Below are positions 33,943 to 45,406 of a stretch of 64,000 bases of DNA, piece by piece. How positions within the stretch are numbered: the first letter of the stretch is position 1; each line of letters starts with the position of its first letter. The notes beneath the pieces are model-generated. The model did no database searches and was not told where the DNA came from. It saw nothing but the letters and a program-made list of their open reading frames with translations. Source of the stretch: Metamycoplasma orale ATCC 23714 (GTDB lineage Bacteria > Bacillota_I > Bacilli_A > Mycoplasmatales > Metamycoplasmataceae). The translations under genes and the position numbers were made by a program. The stretch lies in NCBI RefSeq assembly GCF_000420105.1, contig NZ_ATUH01000002.1, positions 1 through 64,000 on the forward strand, written 5' to 3'.

Positions 33943-35589
33943 TTTGTATCTTATATTTCAATAAATTTTATAAGAGATTGATCTAGCAAGGGGATCAAAT
34001 ATTGTGCTAGATAATATAACTATTAGCATTACTGGATCTGTTGGGAATCAATTGTGTTTGTTGTGTAAATATACAAGTGAATATGTAAGCCCTGTTTGTA
34101 ATAAGATCATAATTATTATACTTACAATCACAGGATATCAAACTCTTCCAGCGCCTCATAAACTTCTAAGCGTTATAAGGTTACCAATATCTGATATAGA
34201 TTTTATTAATAATACAAATGTACATAAATAGCCTATTTGTACAATTAATTTATGATCGATTGAATATAATCTTAATAATGGTTCTGTTAAAGCTATGCAA
34301 AGTAAACTAAATAATATTTGCGCATATACAGAAAGCTTAAATAGTCCTTTTTCTAATTTATAAGCTTCATCATAATTTTTCGTTTCTATTTCTTTTGCAA
34401 TTAATGAACTCGTTAAGAAACTCATACCATAAACAAACGCTACAAATATATCATTTATATTGTTAATTGCCCTATAAATACCAAAATACCCAATACTTAA
34501 ATTTGCTTTATCAATTGATGCTGCTAATAAAAATTGTGCTATGTATCAAACTCCGTTTTCTATAGAAATAGGTAGACCTAATAAAAAGATTTGTTTGATA
34601 TAAGAATTACTTCATTTTCATGTTTTTACTGGAACTTGTGTTTCAGCTATATTTTGATCATTTTTATCTTTTTCTTGATTTTCGCTTTCTATTTTCTTTT
34701 TATTGTCTTTATTATATTTAGCATATAAAAATATTCCTAATAATAATTGTATGGCTCCGCCAATTACACCATCTAAACTTAAAACTAAAGCGCTAGTTTC
34801 CAAAGCATTAATTGCAAATAATGAAATGTAAGATCAAGCTAATCTAACAACTAAACCCACTGAATAAGAAATACTACTTTCTAAGGTTTTATTTACTGCT
34901 GTTAAAACGGAACAATAACATTGACCAATTGAAAATATAAATAATTCTAAAAGGCATAATCATAAATATTTAACAGCGAAACTATATTCATTAGCTATCT
35001 TTAAAACTGCTTTAGAATTTTCAAAAGTAAAACTTCCAAAAGTTCCTCCATCTAAGACGATTTTTGAAATTTTACTTATTTGTAAATTATTATCTTTTAT
35101 GATTTTTAAATTAGCCTCATATATTTTTCAATCTTGTAAAGTGTTTCAAGTATAAATAGGAACATCTTTAACTCCTGACATTTTTAAGAAATATTTACTA
35201 AACATTAAAACTATAGCATAAGATAAAACATTAACAATAAGAGATAAATAAGTTGAATTATTTAATAAGCGTTTTATTTCTTCATATTTTTTTAATGAAT
35301 ATAACCTAGATGCAACTATTAGTACTCCTGAAGAATAAATTCACGGGATAAACATAAATATTTTATAAACAGTTAATATTTTTGCAATAGTATAAAAATA
35401 TGAACCACTATATGTACCATCAATATGGTAACTTTTATTATATAAAGAAATAGCTAGTTGAGAAGTAAAACCAACTATCGATAAAACTAGGGTTTGTAAA
35501 AACAAATTAATCGCAGGTTTAATAATTTCTTTAAACCTATACACGCCAAATATTTGTCTAAATTTTTCTTTTGTTACGGTTGTTTTCAT
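33919..35589 (-). CDS. MATE-family multidrug/lipid transporter-like protein
   Basis: This 556-aa polytopic protein has about 12 hydrophobic segments in two halves. The first half (residues 20-310) contains LVLSIVGFTSQLAISLYN and the second (about 330-550) contains LGLPISIENGVWYIAQFLLA and YGMSFLTSSLIAKE, the pattern of the MATE/MVF fold with P-x-x-x-E type elements. A long non-membrane insert (about 125-180) and a charged linker (about 280-310) are unusual. MATE proteins are cation-driven exporters of drugs or lipids; the substrate here is unknown. Several UGA-Trp codons are used. It converges on rlmD and is divergent from ftsY. Confidence 0.82.
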
Positions 35590-35658
35590 AATTGCAATAA
35601 TTGTATATAATTATATTATAAATTACAGTAATTTATTACTATTAATTAAGGAGCGATT

Positions 35659-36711
35659 ATGGGTTTTTGATCAAATTTAAAAGATAAAATATTTGGTACT
35701 AAAGAAGAAAGACTTTTAAAAAAACAAGCTAAACTTGAAGCCAAAGAACAAAAAAAATTATTAAAGTTAAGAGAAAAAGAAAATAAATTAAATAAATATG
35801 TTGCAGGTTTATCTAAATCAAACAACTCTTTTATAGAAAGCATAAAAGAGTTACAAAATAAATATAATGTGATTGACGAAGAGTTCTTCGATGATTTAGA
35901 AGATATTTTAATTATGTCAGACATTTCTTCTTCACTTGTTTCAATAATAATTGATGAATGCAAGAAAGAAGTAAAAAATGAAAACATTAAAGATCCTAAA
36001 TTGATAAATGAAATTATTGCTGATAAATTATTTACTATTTACACTGCTAATTCTGTTGTTGATACTTCTTTAAATATTAAAGAAGGTAGATTAAATATTT
36101 TCTTAGTGGTTGGTGTTAATGGTTGTGGAAAAACCACATCTATTTCTAAAATAGCTAATTTATTAATTAAAGAAGGAAAAAAAGTTCTAATAGCTGCAGC
36201 TGATACATTTAGAGCAGCGGCTGTTGAACAACTTGAAATTTGAGCCAACAAAGTTGGAGCTTCAATTTTAAAACCAGAAGTAAATGAAAAAGATCCAGCA
36301 GCAGTGGTTTACAAAGCCTTAGAAAAAGCAGAAAAAGAAAAGTATGATGTTTTAATTATTGATACCGCTGGGAGATTACAAAATAAAGTTAACTTAATGA
36401 ATGAACTTGCAAAAATTAATAAAGTTATAACTAATAAATATCCTGATGCCCCACATGAAAGTTTGTTAGTATTAGATGCTACTACAGGACAAAATGGTGT
36501 TTCACAAGCCAAAATATTTTCTGAATCTACTAAATTGACTGGAATAATTTTAACCAAAATGGATGGTACCTCTAAAGGTGGAATTATTTTAACAATAAAA
36601 GATGAAATTGGTTTGTCGGTAAAATATGTTGGTATGGGCGAAAAAGTAGATGATTTATTAGAGTTTGATCTTAATTTATTTATTTACGGTCTAATGAAAG
36701 AGTTAAATTAA
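35659..36711 (+). CDS. ftsY: Signal recognition particle receptor FtsY
   Basis: FtsY is the SRP receptor GTPase that docks SRP-ribosome complexes at the membrane. The product is 350 aa. A short, Lys/Glu-rich A region (residues 8-55) may mediate membrane contact. The N domain follows, and then the G domain with G1 GVNGCGKTT near 152-160, the DTFRAAAVEQL block, DTAGRLQNK and TKMDGTSKGG. AAGGAGCG precedes the start. UGA-Trp codons lie at residues 4 and about 195. It overlaps nothing and is followed after 2 nt by ylxM, the normal partner in the SRP pathway. Confidence 0.96.
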
Positions 36712-36713
36712 AT

Positions 36714-36944
36714 ATGAATAATAATAATGAATTAGATGAAAGAACACATTATATTAATTTATATGAAAAACTAAAAAACTTCTTATCACAAGCACAAAAA
36801 CAAATTTTATATTTATATTTTATCGAAGATTTAAGCATAACAGAAATAGCTAATGAATTAGCACTAACACGTAGCGCTGTTTTTGATGCATTAAAAAAAG
36901 GTAAGAAAAAATTGTTGGATTTAAATGCTAAATTAGGAAATTAA
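36714..36944 (+). CDS. ylxM: YlxM-family DNA-binding protein
   Basis: This 76-aa protein has a sigma-70 region 4-like helix-turn-helix: QKQILYLYFIEDLSITEIANELALTRSAV spans residues about 29-57. YlxM proteins are encoded beside ftsY or ffh in Firmicutes and Mollicutes and are thought to be associated with SRP. The start lies 2 nt after ftsY, so the pair is translated together. A basic C-terminal helix (ALKKGKKKLLDL) completes the domain. Confidence 0.9.
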   Translation: MNNNNELDERTHYINLYEKLKNFLSQAQKQILYLYFIEDLSITEIANELALTRSAVFDALKKGKKKLLDLNAKLGN

Positions 36945-37359
36945 TATTCTCACCAAAAAAATGTTTTTGTAATTATTAAAATAAATATAAAACTAACAGA
37001 TAAAAATTTTTTCAGAAATTAATAATACATATGTAAATATTTAAATATTATGTCATTAGTAGATAATTCAAAATCAATTTATATTAAGGCAAATTTTAAA
37101 ATTGATAATCAGTAAGAACATTTTCAAATTATAAAAACTTAATTTAATAAAAATTAATATTTAAAAGATGCTTTGAAACATGGTTAAATAATTTAACCTA
37201 TTGATTTTAATATTTCAAGCTTATTTAAAAAATTTAATTCAGATATATAAAGCATCAAGAAAAGAAACAAACAAGCTTATTTAATATTCTTAAATTTCTC
37301 TTCATAGTAGTAAAAAATTAGATTTTGTAATAAATATATTTTTATTCATTTTTATGAAT

Positions 37360-37581
37360 TTAAGGAAACCTATTCAAATAATGAGATAGATGCTTATCAT
37401 TATTCTTTATTGAATATCATAACAGTATTGCAAGATAAAGTTTTAAAAGAAATTATGAAAATAGAAATTATGCACAAAATAAACTTTTTAAAAAACCAGT
37501 AGCTATTAGCCATTGTCTATTATAATTCTTGTTGTTTGCTTAGTTATATTATTTATTGTTTTTAAATTTTTATATAAATAA
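37360..37581 (+). pseudogene. Probable remnant of a membrane-protein gene (3' end)
   Basis: One frame gives NEIDAYHYSLLNIITVLQDK and onward to a stop near 37501. Directly after, another frame gives PLSIIILVVCLVILFIVFK and then FLYK before a TAA at 37579-37581. This is a typical C-terminal membrane helix with a basic end. Frame changes and stops break the rest and no start is visible. It fits a decayed gene. The parent family is not recognisable. Confidence 0.35.
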
Positions 37582-37853
37582 TTAAAAAAATCCTTATTTT
37601 AAGATAAAAAATAGAAAATATGTAAAAAGAAAAGAGCAGAATTCTATTTTTGTTTTTTTTAAAAAAATGCTTTTTATAAGCATTAATTTAGTTTTAATAT
37701 AATATTGCAAAATTCGATTAATTAATATTAATTAGAGATATATTTGTTTTTTTATAAAAATTTAAAAAACACCTTTAAATAAGGGAAAAAATAAATTTTA
37801 ATTTTTTTAGTTAAAACATGTAATTAATTTTAGAATTTTTTCTTATTATTTAA

Positions 37854-37884
37854 TATAATTAATTAAAAATATAATAAAAGGAAG
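37854..37884 (+). promoter_or_regulatory. pyrH promoter and ribosome-binding site
   Basis: There are two TATAAT boxes at 37854-37859 and 37870-37875. The first would give a leader of about 22 nt carrying AAAGGAAG (37877-37884) ahead of the ATG at 37888. Confidence 0.5.
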
Positions 37885-37887
37885 ATA

Positions 37888-38610
37888 ATGAAATACAAAA
37901 GAATTTTAATTAAATTATCAGGTGAGGGTCTTGCTAATAAATCTAAAAGTTTAGCCATTGATTACGAATTAGTAAAAAATTTTGCAAGACAACTAAAAGA
38001 AATTATTTCTAAAAATATTCAAGTAGCAATAGTTATTGGCGGTGGAAACTTTTGACGTGGTACAAGTGCAGAAAAAAATGGTATCCCTAGAGTAAGAGCC
38101 GATTACATTGGTATGCTTGCAACAACAATGAATGCACTAGCATTACAATCAGGTTTTGAAAATCAAAAATTAAAATGTAGAGTGCTATCAAGTTTGTCTA
38201 TGGATAGTAAAGTTTGTGAAGAATATATTAATGAAAAAGCCATCAAATATTTAAATAATGGTGAAATTGTAATATTTGCTGGTGGAACTGGGCGTCCATT
38301 CTTTACAACCGATACTGCTGCTACATTATTTGCTAGTGAAATAAAAGCGGATGCTATATTAATGGGAAAAAATAATGTCGATGGTGTTTATAGTGATGAT
38401 CCCAAAATAAATAAAGATGCTAAAAAATTTGATCACATTTCATATGAAGATATTGTAAAATTAGGATTAAAGGTTTTGGATTATACAGCTGCTACAATGG
38501 CTAGTGAAAATAATATTGACATTTTAATATTTAATATTTTAGAAAACGATTCACTATTAAAAATAATAGATCAAAAGATTTCACATACAATTATTTCTAA
38601 CAAAAAATAA
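37888..38610 (+). CDS. pyrH: Uridylate kinase (UMP kinase)
   Basis: PyrH phosphorylates UMP to UDP and is a hexameric amino-acid-kinase-fold enzyme unrelated to eukaryotic UMP kinases. The product is 240 aa, normal length. KRILIKLSGEGL opens the fold, GGGNFWRGT (with a UGA-Trp) is the UMP site, FAGGTGRPFFTTDTAA the phosphate-binding block, and KNNVDGVYSDDP the ATP-site block. It is followed by frr after 55 nt, a conserved order in bacteria (pyrH-frr-cdsA). Confidence 0.97.
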
Positions 38611-38665
38611 TAAAATGTGTTATTCTTTATTGTGCTTATTTAAATAACAACAAAAAAGGAGAATT

Positions 38666-39217
38666 ATGGAATTAGATTTATACTTAGATGAATTGAAAGA
38701 ATTAGTTTCTAAATCTATCGCTAATTATGAAAGCCAAATAGTTAAAATAGCTATTGGTAGAGCAAATCCAGCTTTAGTTAGCAAGATTAAAATTAATTAT
38801 TATGATTCTCAAGTAACAATAGATGAAGTTGCTTCAATTCAGCCTGTTGGTGCTTTGCAATTAGTTGTTAAACCATATGATATTGGAACAATTAAAGATA
38901 TTGAAAAAGCAATTAATGACTATAAATTGAACTTAACAGTAGTTAATGAAGGACACCAATTAAGATTAAATTATCCTCAACTTACAACCGACAAAAGAAA
39001 AGAATTTGTAAAGCAATTGAATCTTATAACTGAACAAGCAAGAGTTAATATTAGACAAGCTCGTCAAGATGTTAATAAAAAAATAAAAAATGATAAAGAA
39101 CTTTCTGAAGATATTCAAAAACATTATCTCGATATAATACAAACAGAAATTACTAAAGCAATTAATAAAATTGAAGATATTAGTGCTAATAAAGAAAAAG
39201 AATTAATGACTATATAA
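38666..39217 (+). CDS. frr: Ribosome recycling factor
   Basis: RRF splits post-termination ribosomes together with EF-G. The product is 183 aa, as in other bacteria. The long helical-bundle pattern includes IAIGRANPALVSKIKINYY near the N-terminus, LRLNYPQLTTDKRKEFVKQ in the centre and RVNIRQARQDVNKKIK. AAAAAAGGAG lies just upstream of the ATG. Its final codons and stop form part of a transcription terminator (39205-39234). No UGA codon is used. Confidence 0.97.
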   Translation: MELDLYLDELKELVSKSIANYESQIVKIAIGRANPALVSKIKINYYDSQVTIDEVASIQPVGALQLVVKPYDIGTIKDIEKAINDYKLNLTVVNEGHQLRLNYPQLTTDKRKEFVKQLNLITEQARVNIRQARQDVNKKIKNDKELSEDIQKHYLDIIQTEITKAINKIEDISANKEKELMTI

Positions 39218-39234
39218 TATAGTCATTTTTTTAT
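39205..39234 (+). terminator. Terminator whose loop is the frr stop codon
   Basis: AATGACTATA (39205-39214) pairs perfectly with TATAGTCATT (39218-39227). The 3-nt loop TAA is the frr stop codon. A T-run follows to about 39234. Confidence 0.8.
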
Positions 39235-39265
39235 TTTTGTTTTAGCATTTTAATAATTTTCTTTG

Positions 39266-39271
39266 TATAAT
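39266..39271 (+). promoter_or_regulatory. -10 box placing cdsA transcription start at or next to the ATG
   Basis: TATAAT ends 11 nt before the cdsA ATG at 39283 and there is no Shine-Dalgarno sequence between. The transcript is likely leaderless or nearly so. Confidence 0.5.
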
Positions 39272-39282
39272 AAAATATACTT

Positions 39283-40236
39283 ATGAAAAAAAATATAGCC
39301 AAGAGAGCGCTTTCAGCATCAATACTTTTATTGATTATTTTACCATTCTTTGTTACTACTAATTTGTTTCAAAAAGAAGGAAAAATAATAGGTTTTATTT
39401 TTTATATATGTTTATCACTATTAGCACTTTATGAAATTTTAAAACACACAAAACTTAATGCAGTTTCGATCACATTGCTTCTTTTTCTAAGTTTGGTAGT
39501 TTGGTTTTTTCCATCTAATCTATTTTTTTCAACTGATACCAATTATATTTTTAATAACACAAAAGGATTAAAAATTGATAAATTAAGAGAGATAATGTAT
39601 GAATCACTTTTTGTAAAAGACGCGATTCTAAACATTGTTTGTGTGCAATTTATAGTAATTCCTGTGATCGTAATGCTAATTTATTCCTCAAATATTAAAA
39701 AATATTTTAATTTTAAAGAAATGATCATTGAATATATAATTGTGACTTCCATGTTACTTTACATTCCAATATTCTTAAAAATTTTATTTTTATTTAATAT
39801 TACTAATTTATATTTTTTAGCTATCCTATTTGCAATTCCGGTTATTGTAGATACATCAGGATATTTTGGTGGAATGCTTTTAGGACATAAATTTATTAAA
39901 AGAAAATTTTCGCCAAGAATTAGTCCTAAGAAAACTTGAGAAGGTGCAATTATTTCTTACATATTAGGATTTATTTGTGTCTATTTATTATTCTATTTAG
40001 GGCACCAGCTTAAAAAAGAACAGATTACATTTTTTACAAAAATTCCACAATTAATAATTGGTATGATAATAATTCCTATGTTATCAATTGTTGGAGACTT
40101 AATGTTTTCTTTAATTAAAAGGATTTTTAAAATAAAGGATTATTCAAATTTAATTCCTGGACATGGTGGTATTATGGATAGGTTTGATTCAACTTCTTTA
40201 GTGGCAATTGGAGTTTCAATTATATTGTTAATATAA
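39283..40236 (+). CDS. cdsA: Phosphatidate cytidylyltransferase
   Basis: CdsA makes CDP-diacylglycerol from CTP and phosphatidic acid, the branch point to phosphatidylglycerol and cardiolipin. The product is 317 aa with about eight membrane segments. The family signature near the C-terminus, [19 protein letters not shown] with [15 protein letters not shown], is complete and carries the metal-binding Asp residues. The middle region [12 protein letters not shown] (UGA-Trp) is also diagnostic. No ribosome-binding site precedes the start. It follows frr after a terminator and leads into polC after 30 nt. Confidence 0.95.
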
Positions 40237-40266
40237 GATTTAAAATAAGAGAGAAAAGGTAGAAAT

Positions 40267-43200
40267 ATGGACGACTATAACTTTAGTGAAAATTTAAAAA
40301 AATTATTTGCAGAAATCAAATTTAAACCTTCAAGGTTTTTTGAAGGCATGACTTTTGATGATTGTCAATTTAAAACTTTAGAAAATGGCAATGAAAGGAT
40401 TTTATTTTTTGTAACATTTCAAACACATTTGCCAATTGCACAATTTGAAAAATTTTATGCAGCTTTATATAAAAAGTTTAATGATAGTTTTGAATTAATT
40501 TGAAATGTAAAAGAAGAAGCACTTGATAAAAAGACAATTTTAGATTATAGTGAACATTTTATTAGTCAAAAATATCCTAATAAAAAAGATATCTTTTTAT
40601 TCTTAAAACCAAATAATGTTAAGTTAGAAAATAAACATTTAATTTTATCTCTACCAGAAAACTATAAAGGTAGAGAACAAGAATTAATTACTAGTGGGCT
40701 AGAAATATTAAAATTAGCTCATTTTAGTGGTTATTCTATTGACATCAAAATTTTAGAAGCTGAAAAAACTCTTAATGAATACAAAGAAAAAGTAACAGAG
40801 TCAATTAATAAAGCAATTAAAATTACTGATGCCAAAAGTAATGAATTAGAAAAAAGTAGTGTTAATTTTGAGTCTTCTCCTTTTTTGAAAAGAAGAAGTT
40901 CTAATTTTAAGTCAGCTTCAATTAAAACAATTGTGGAAACTATGGCTAATGAAAATGTTGAAACAATTGGCGAAATTTATAAACTAGAAACAAAAATTAC
41001 TAAGAATAATAAAAATATGATTTCTTTTTTTATTTCAGATTATGAAGAAGCTATTAAAGTTCTTTATTTTGCTTCAATTGATGATGAACAATTTACTAAG
41101 TTTAAAGTTGGACAAACAATAAGAGTTAGAGGCCAAGTGTCTTTTGACTTTTATAAATCACAAGCTTCTGGTAAAGTTATTATGGGACGCGATGTTCCAC
41201 TAGTAGTTAGTGATATTCAAAAAATACCTACAGAGCAGTCAAAATTTAAAAGAGTAGAGCTTGCTAATCGGACCAATATGACTGCACATGATGGTATCTC
41301 AACTGTAGACCAATATTTAAAAGCTGCTAAAGAATGAGGACATGATGCAATAGCTATAACTGATTTGGATAATGTTCAAAACTTTCCTAATTTTTACTTA
41401 GAATCTTTACCTACTAACATTAAACCCATTTATGGAGCAACTTTAACTTCCATTGATACAAATAATAATATTGTTTTTGGAGAAAGCAACTTTAATTTGT
41501 TTCCTTTAGATAGAAGTGAGCAAGTTGTTTATGTTGTGTATGATATTGAAACTACAGGATTAAGTGCTAGATTTAATGATATTATAGAATTTGGTGCTAC
41601 TTATGTAGTTAATGGAAAAATAAAAGGGAAAGAACAATTCTTTCTAAAACCTAATAAACCAATTCCATCTTCAATTACTGAACTTACTAACATTACCAAT
41701 GAAATGGTTGAGCAAGGTCTTAGTCAAAAAGAAGGTATTCAAAAGATTTACGATATTTTAAAAGATAAGATTTGTGTTGCCCATAATGCTCGTTTTGATA
41801 TTAATTTTTGTAAACAAAAATTTTCTGAAAATGGCCTTGATACAAGCATTATTAGAGGAATTGATACACTACCAATTTCTTGATTATTATTCCCAAAAGA
41901 AAAAAAACATACGCTTAAAAATCTAGCTGAAAAATTTAATATAACATATAGCAAAAGTGAAGCCCATAGAGGAGATTATGATGCTATGGTTTTAGCTAAT
42001 GTTTGAACACAAATTTTACAAAGATTTAAAACTAAAGAGAAAATTTATACCGCAGATGATTTAAGAAAAATTGAACTCCCTGATTTATCAAGAAAATTTG
42101 GTTATGAAGTGCGTATGCTAGCTAAAAATAAGGATGGCCTTAAAAAGTTATATCAATATATTACGCATTCACTAACTACAAATTATTATGGAGGTCCAAG
42201 ATTTTTAATAAATAATTGATTACCAGATCCTGATTTATTATTAGGTTCAGGAACTAACTTTTCATTTTTATGAGAAGAAGTTATTAATGGTAGTGATGAA
42301 AATATTATTAAAGCGCTTATCCCTTTTGATTATATTGAACTTCCACCTATTTCAACATTCAACTATTTATATAGTAGTGACTGAATAACTCGTGAACAAG
42401 TTGAAACAGCATATATAGATTTAATTAATAAAGCTAAAAAAATGGGAAAAATTTGTGTTGCAGTCAGTGACTCAAGATATGTTTATGATTATCAAAAGCT
42501 AATTCATGATATTTATATTAATACACCTTCATTAGGAGGCGGTCTTCATAAATTAGAAAAATATAGAAAATATTGTCAAACATATTTTAGATTATTGACG
42601 ACTCAAGAAATGTTAGATGAATTTGCTTTTTTAAGAAATCAAGATTTGATTAAAGAAATTGTTATTGATAATACTTATGAAATTGCAAATCAAATTGAAA
42701 AAAATATAGAAATAATTAAAAACAAATTATATATTCCTAAATTTGATGAATCAGATAAAAAATTAGAAGAACTAGTTTATAAAACAGCTTTAGAAAGATA
42801 TGGAAAAAATATTGATCCGATAATTGCTGAAAGAATACATAAAGAACTTTCATCAATTATTAAATATGGATATTCTGTTATTTATTGAATTAGTCACTTG
42901 CTTGTTAAAAAAAGTAATAAAGATGGTTTTGTTGTTGGGAGTCGAGGCAGTGTTGGTTCTTCAATAGTTGCTAATTTATCGCAAATAACTGAAGTTAATC
43001 CGCTCCCCCCTCATTACCTTTGTGAACAATGTAAATACTTTGAATGGTCAAAAGATAAAGATGTTCATTCAGGCTGAGATTTACCAAATAAGCTTTGTCC
43101 TAAGTGCAATATTAATTTAACAAAAGATGGTCATAACATTCCATTTGAAACTTTCCTAGGTTTTGAAGCAGAAAAAGTTCCTGACATTGATCTTAATTTT

Positions 43201-44637
43201 AGCGGTGAATATCAACCTACAATTCATTCATATGTTAGGGATCTATTTGGAAAAGAAAACACTTTTAGAGCAGGAACCATAATGACTGTTGCTGAAAAAA
43301 CCGCTTATGGTTATTGCAAGAAATATGCGGAAAAAGTCTTACACAATGGTGAAATTTGATCTAAGAGTTATTTTGATTTTCTAGCTTCTAAGACTCAAGG
43401 AGTCAAAAGAACTAGTGGTCAACACCCTGGCGGAATTGTTATTATTCCTAAAGAATATACTATTGAAGATTTTACGCCTGCCAATTTTCCATCTGATGAA
43501 ACTAATAGCACATGATTGACTACCCATTTTGACTATAAAAAAGCATTACACGATTCAGTTTTAAAACTTGATTTATTAGGACATGATGATCCTACATCTA
43601 TAAAAATGTTAGAAAGTTTAACTAATGTAAAGGTTAGTGAAATTCCTAAAATGGATGAGAAAACAATTAAATTATTTTATAGTTTAGATTCGCTAAAAAT
43701 AAAACCTGAAGATATTCATGGTGAAACTACAGGGGCTTTAGCATTACCTGAATTTGGAACACAATTTATTAGAGGTATGTTAAAAGTTCTCAAGCCTAAA
43801 ACTTTTAATGAATTAATTTTAATTTCAGGTCTTAGTCATGGTGAAAACGTTTGAAGTGGTAATGCTGATGAACTTGTTAAAAATGGTGTTAAATTAATTG
43901 ACTGTATTTGTTGTCGTGATGATATTATGAAAAATTTAATTGACCGTGGTGTTGATAAACAAGTTGCTTTTAAAATAATGGAAGACGTTAGAAAAGGTAA
44001 AAGTTTAACTGCTGAATACTTAAGTATCATAAAAAGCAATAGAAAAATCCCTTCATGATATCAAGATACTTTTAAAAAGATTAAGTATTTATTTCCCAAA
44101 GCACATGCTACAGCTTATGTTATTATGGCTTGAAGATTTGCATGATATAAAGTTTATTATCCTCTTGAATTTTATGCAGCTTACTTTTCAACTAAAAATC
44201 AATTTGTATTTGTAGATATTTTAAAGTCGGGATATAAAGCTATTAGCAATAAACTAGATGAATTTATAAAAAGACAAAGTAGTAAAAGCGAAATTCCTTT
44301 GTCGCAAAAAGAAATTGAATTTATTCCTTTAATGGAAATTGCTCAAGAACTTTATGCTCGTGGGCTAAAAATTAAAAATGTCGATTTAAAATTATCTGAT
44401 GCTAATAAATGAACTGTTGATAAGAAAGAAAAAGCATTAATACCTCCATTCGCAGTTGTTGAAGGGTTAGGATCATCTGCTGCTGAATCTATTGTTAAAG
44501 CAAGAAAAGAACACGAATTTGTTTCAATAGAAGACTTAAAAGATCGTACAAAGCTTAATACAAAAACTATTAATGCTTTAAAAGAACTAGGTGTTCTTGA
44601 TGATCTTGATGAAACAAATCAAATGACTTTATTTTAA
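40267..44637 (+). CDS. polC: DNA polymerase III alpha subunit, PolC type
   Basis: PolC is the Gram-positive-type replicative polymerase with built-in proofreading. The product is 1,456 aa. Order: N-terminal domains, an OB fold (about 210-330), the PHP domain split by the 3'-5' exonuclease ([15 protein letters not shown] near 423-437, with HNARFD later), a zinc-binding module (CEQC ... CPKC near 918-942), the palm with PDIDLNFSG (near 973), fingers, and the duplex-binding HhH region. Exonuclease and polymerase acids are intact. The PHP metal ligands are not: the HLHT block is LANRTNM and TDHG is TDLDN. More than ten UGA-Trp codons are used. A strong terminator follows. Confidence 0.97.
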
Positions 44638-44641
44638 TTAG

Positions 44642-44690
44642 AAATATTCAAAAAAATCTTTATATTAAGTACTTTTTTGAATATTTTTTA
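44642..44690 (+). terminator. Intrinsic terminator after polC
   Basis: AAATATTCAAAAAA pairs with TTTTTTGAATATTT over a 16-nt loop, with further T residues after it. It begins 5 nt after the polC stop. Confidence 0.75.
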
Positions 44691-44845
44691 TTATTTCAAT
44701 TTTCTTAAAAAAAGTCTTTAAGAAAGTATTTTTTTAATTATTAAATATTAACTACAAAATTAATTTTTAGGTTTAATTATAAATAATGTATAATTTAACT
44801 TTATTAATATATTTACTAAAATTTTTAGAAAAACAGGTTAATCAA

Positions 44846-45382
44846 ATGTCAAAAAATAAAAAATGAAAAAATAAAAAAATAAATTTTGAAAATTATAAAA
44901 ACTCAGATCAAATCAAAAAAGAAAGACGTGCCTTATCAGATTCTTGAAAAATAAGTTTAACTGCACTCCTTTTAATTGCGATCCCTTCATTCTTAGTTTT
45001 TCTTTTAATGGGAGCAGATGGTTGAGCAATTAGAAGCACAACAAAATTCGCAAGTTCTAGATGATCTCTATTATTACCGGTTGCATTGTGTGTAGCCGCA
45101 GTTCAATCAATTGTAATTGCATTATTGATTAGGTTTAAAAAACTTAAAATTACATCACTTAACTTTTTAGTGCCTGTTATGTGCGTAATGAACTCATGAC
45201 TAGTTTCTTCGGGTATAGAAACTGGCAAGTGGTTTATTAGAGTATTACCTGCAGTTGGTTTAGCATTTTTAAGCGCTGTTATTGTTATTGCAATAAATAA
45301 AGCTATTGCCAAAGCTAAAATTAAAAAAGAAAAACAAATTATTATTGAAGAAGAAAGAAAAAATAAATCTTTATTAGATTAA
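44846..45382 (+). CDS. Integral membrane protein, 178 aa, unknown
   Basis: A basic N-terminus (MSKNKKWKNKKINFENYK) is followed by four hydrophobic segments (about 37-56, 75-96, 105-122 and 133-152) and a charged Lys/Glu-rich tail. Six or so UGA-Trp codons break it for a standard-code reading. I know no family. The start at 44846 has only a weak upstream site. It stands between polC and glyA with its own space on both sides, so it may be transcribed alone. Confidence 0.7.
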
Positions 45383-45406
45383 TTTTTTTATTTTAAGGAA
45401 GTAAAC

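Larger units (their letters stand above)
36945..37887. other. 943-bp AT-rich gene-poor region with palindromes and a decayed gene
   Basis: No intact gene was found. It holds a perfect 17-nt palindrome GGTTAAATAATTTAACC (37182-37198) flanked by an outer GATGCTTT (37167-37174) and AAAGCATC (37249-37256) pair, the direct repeat AAGCTTATTTA near 37218 and 37273, and a weak hairpin AATGCTT/AAGCATT at 37666-37684. The pyrH promoter lies at its right end. The middle looks like a degraded membrane-protein gene (separate entry). Confidence 0.6.
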
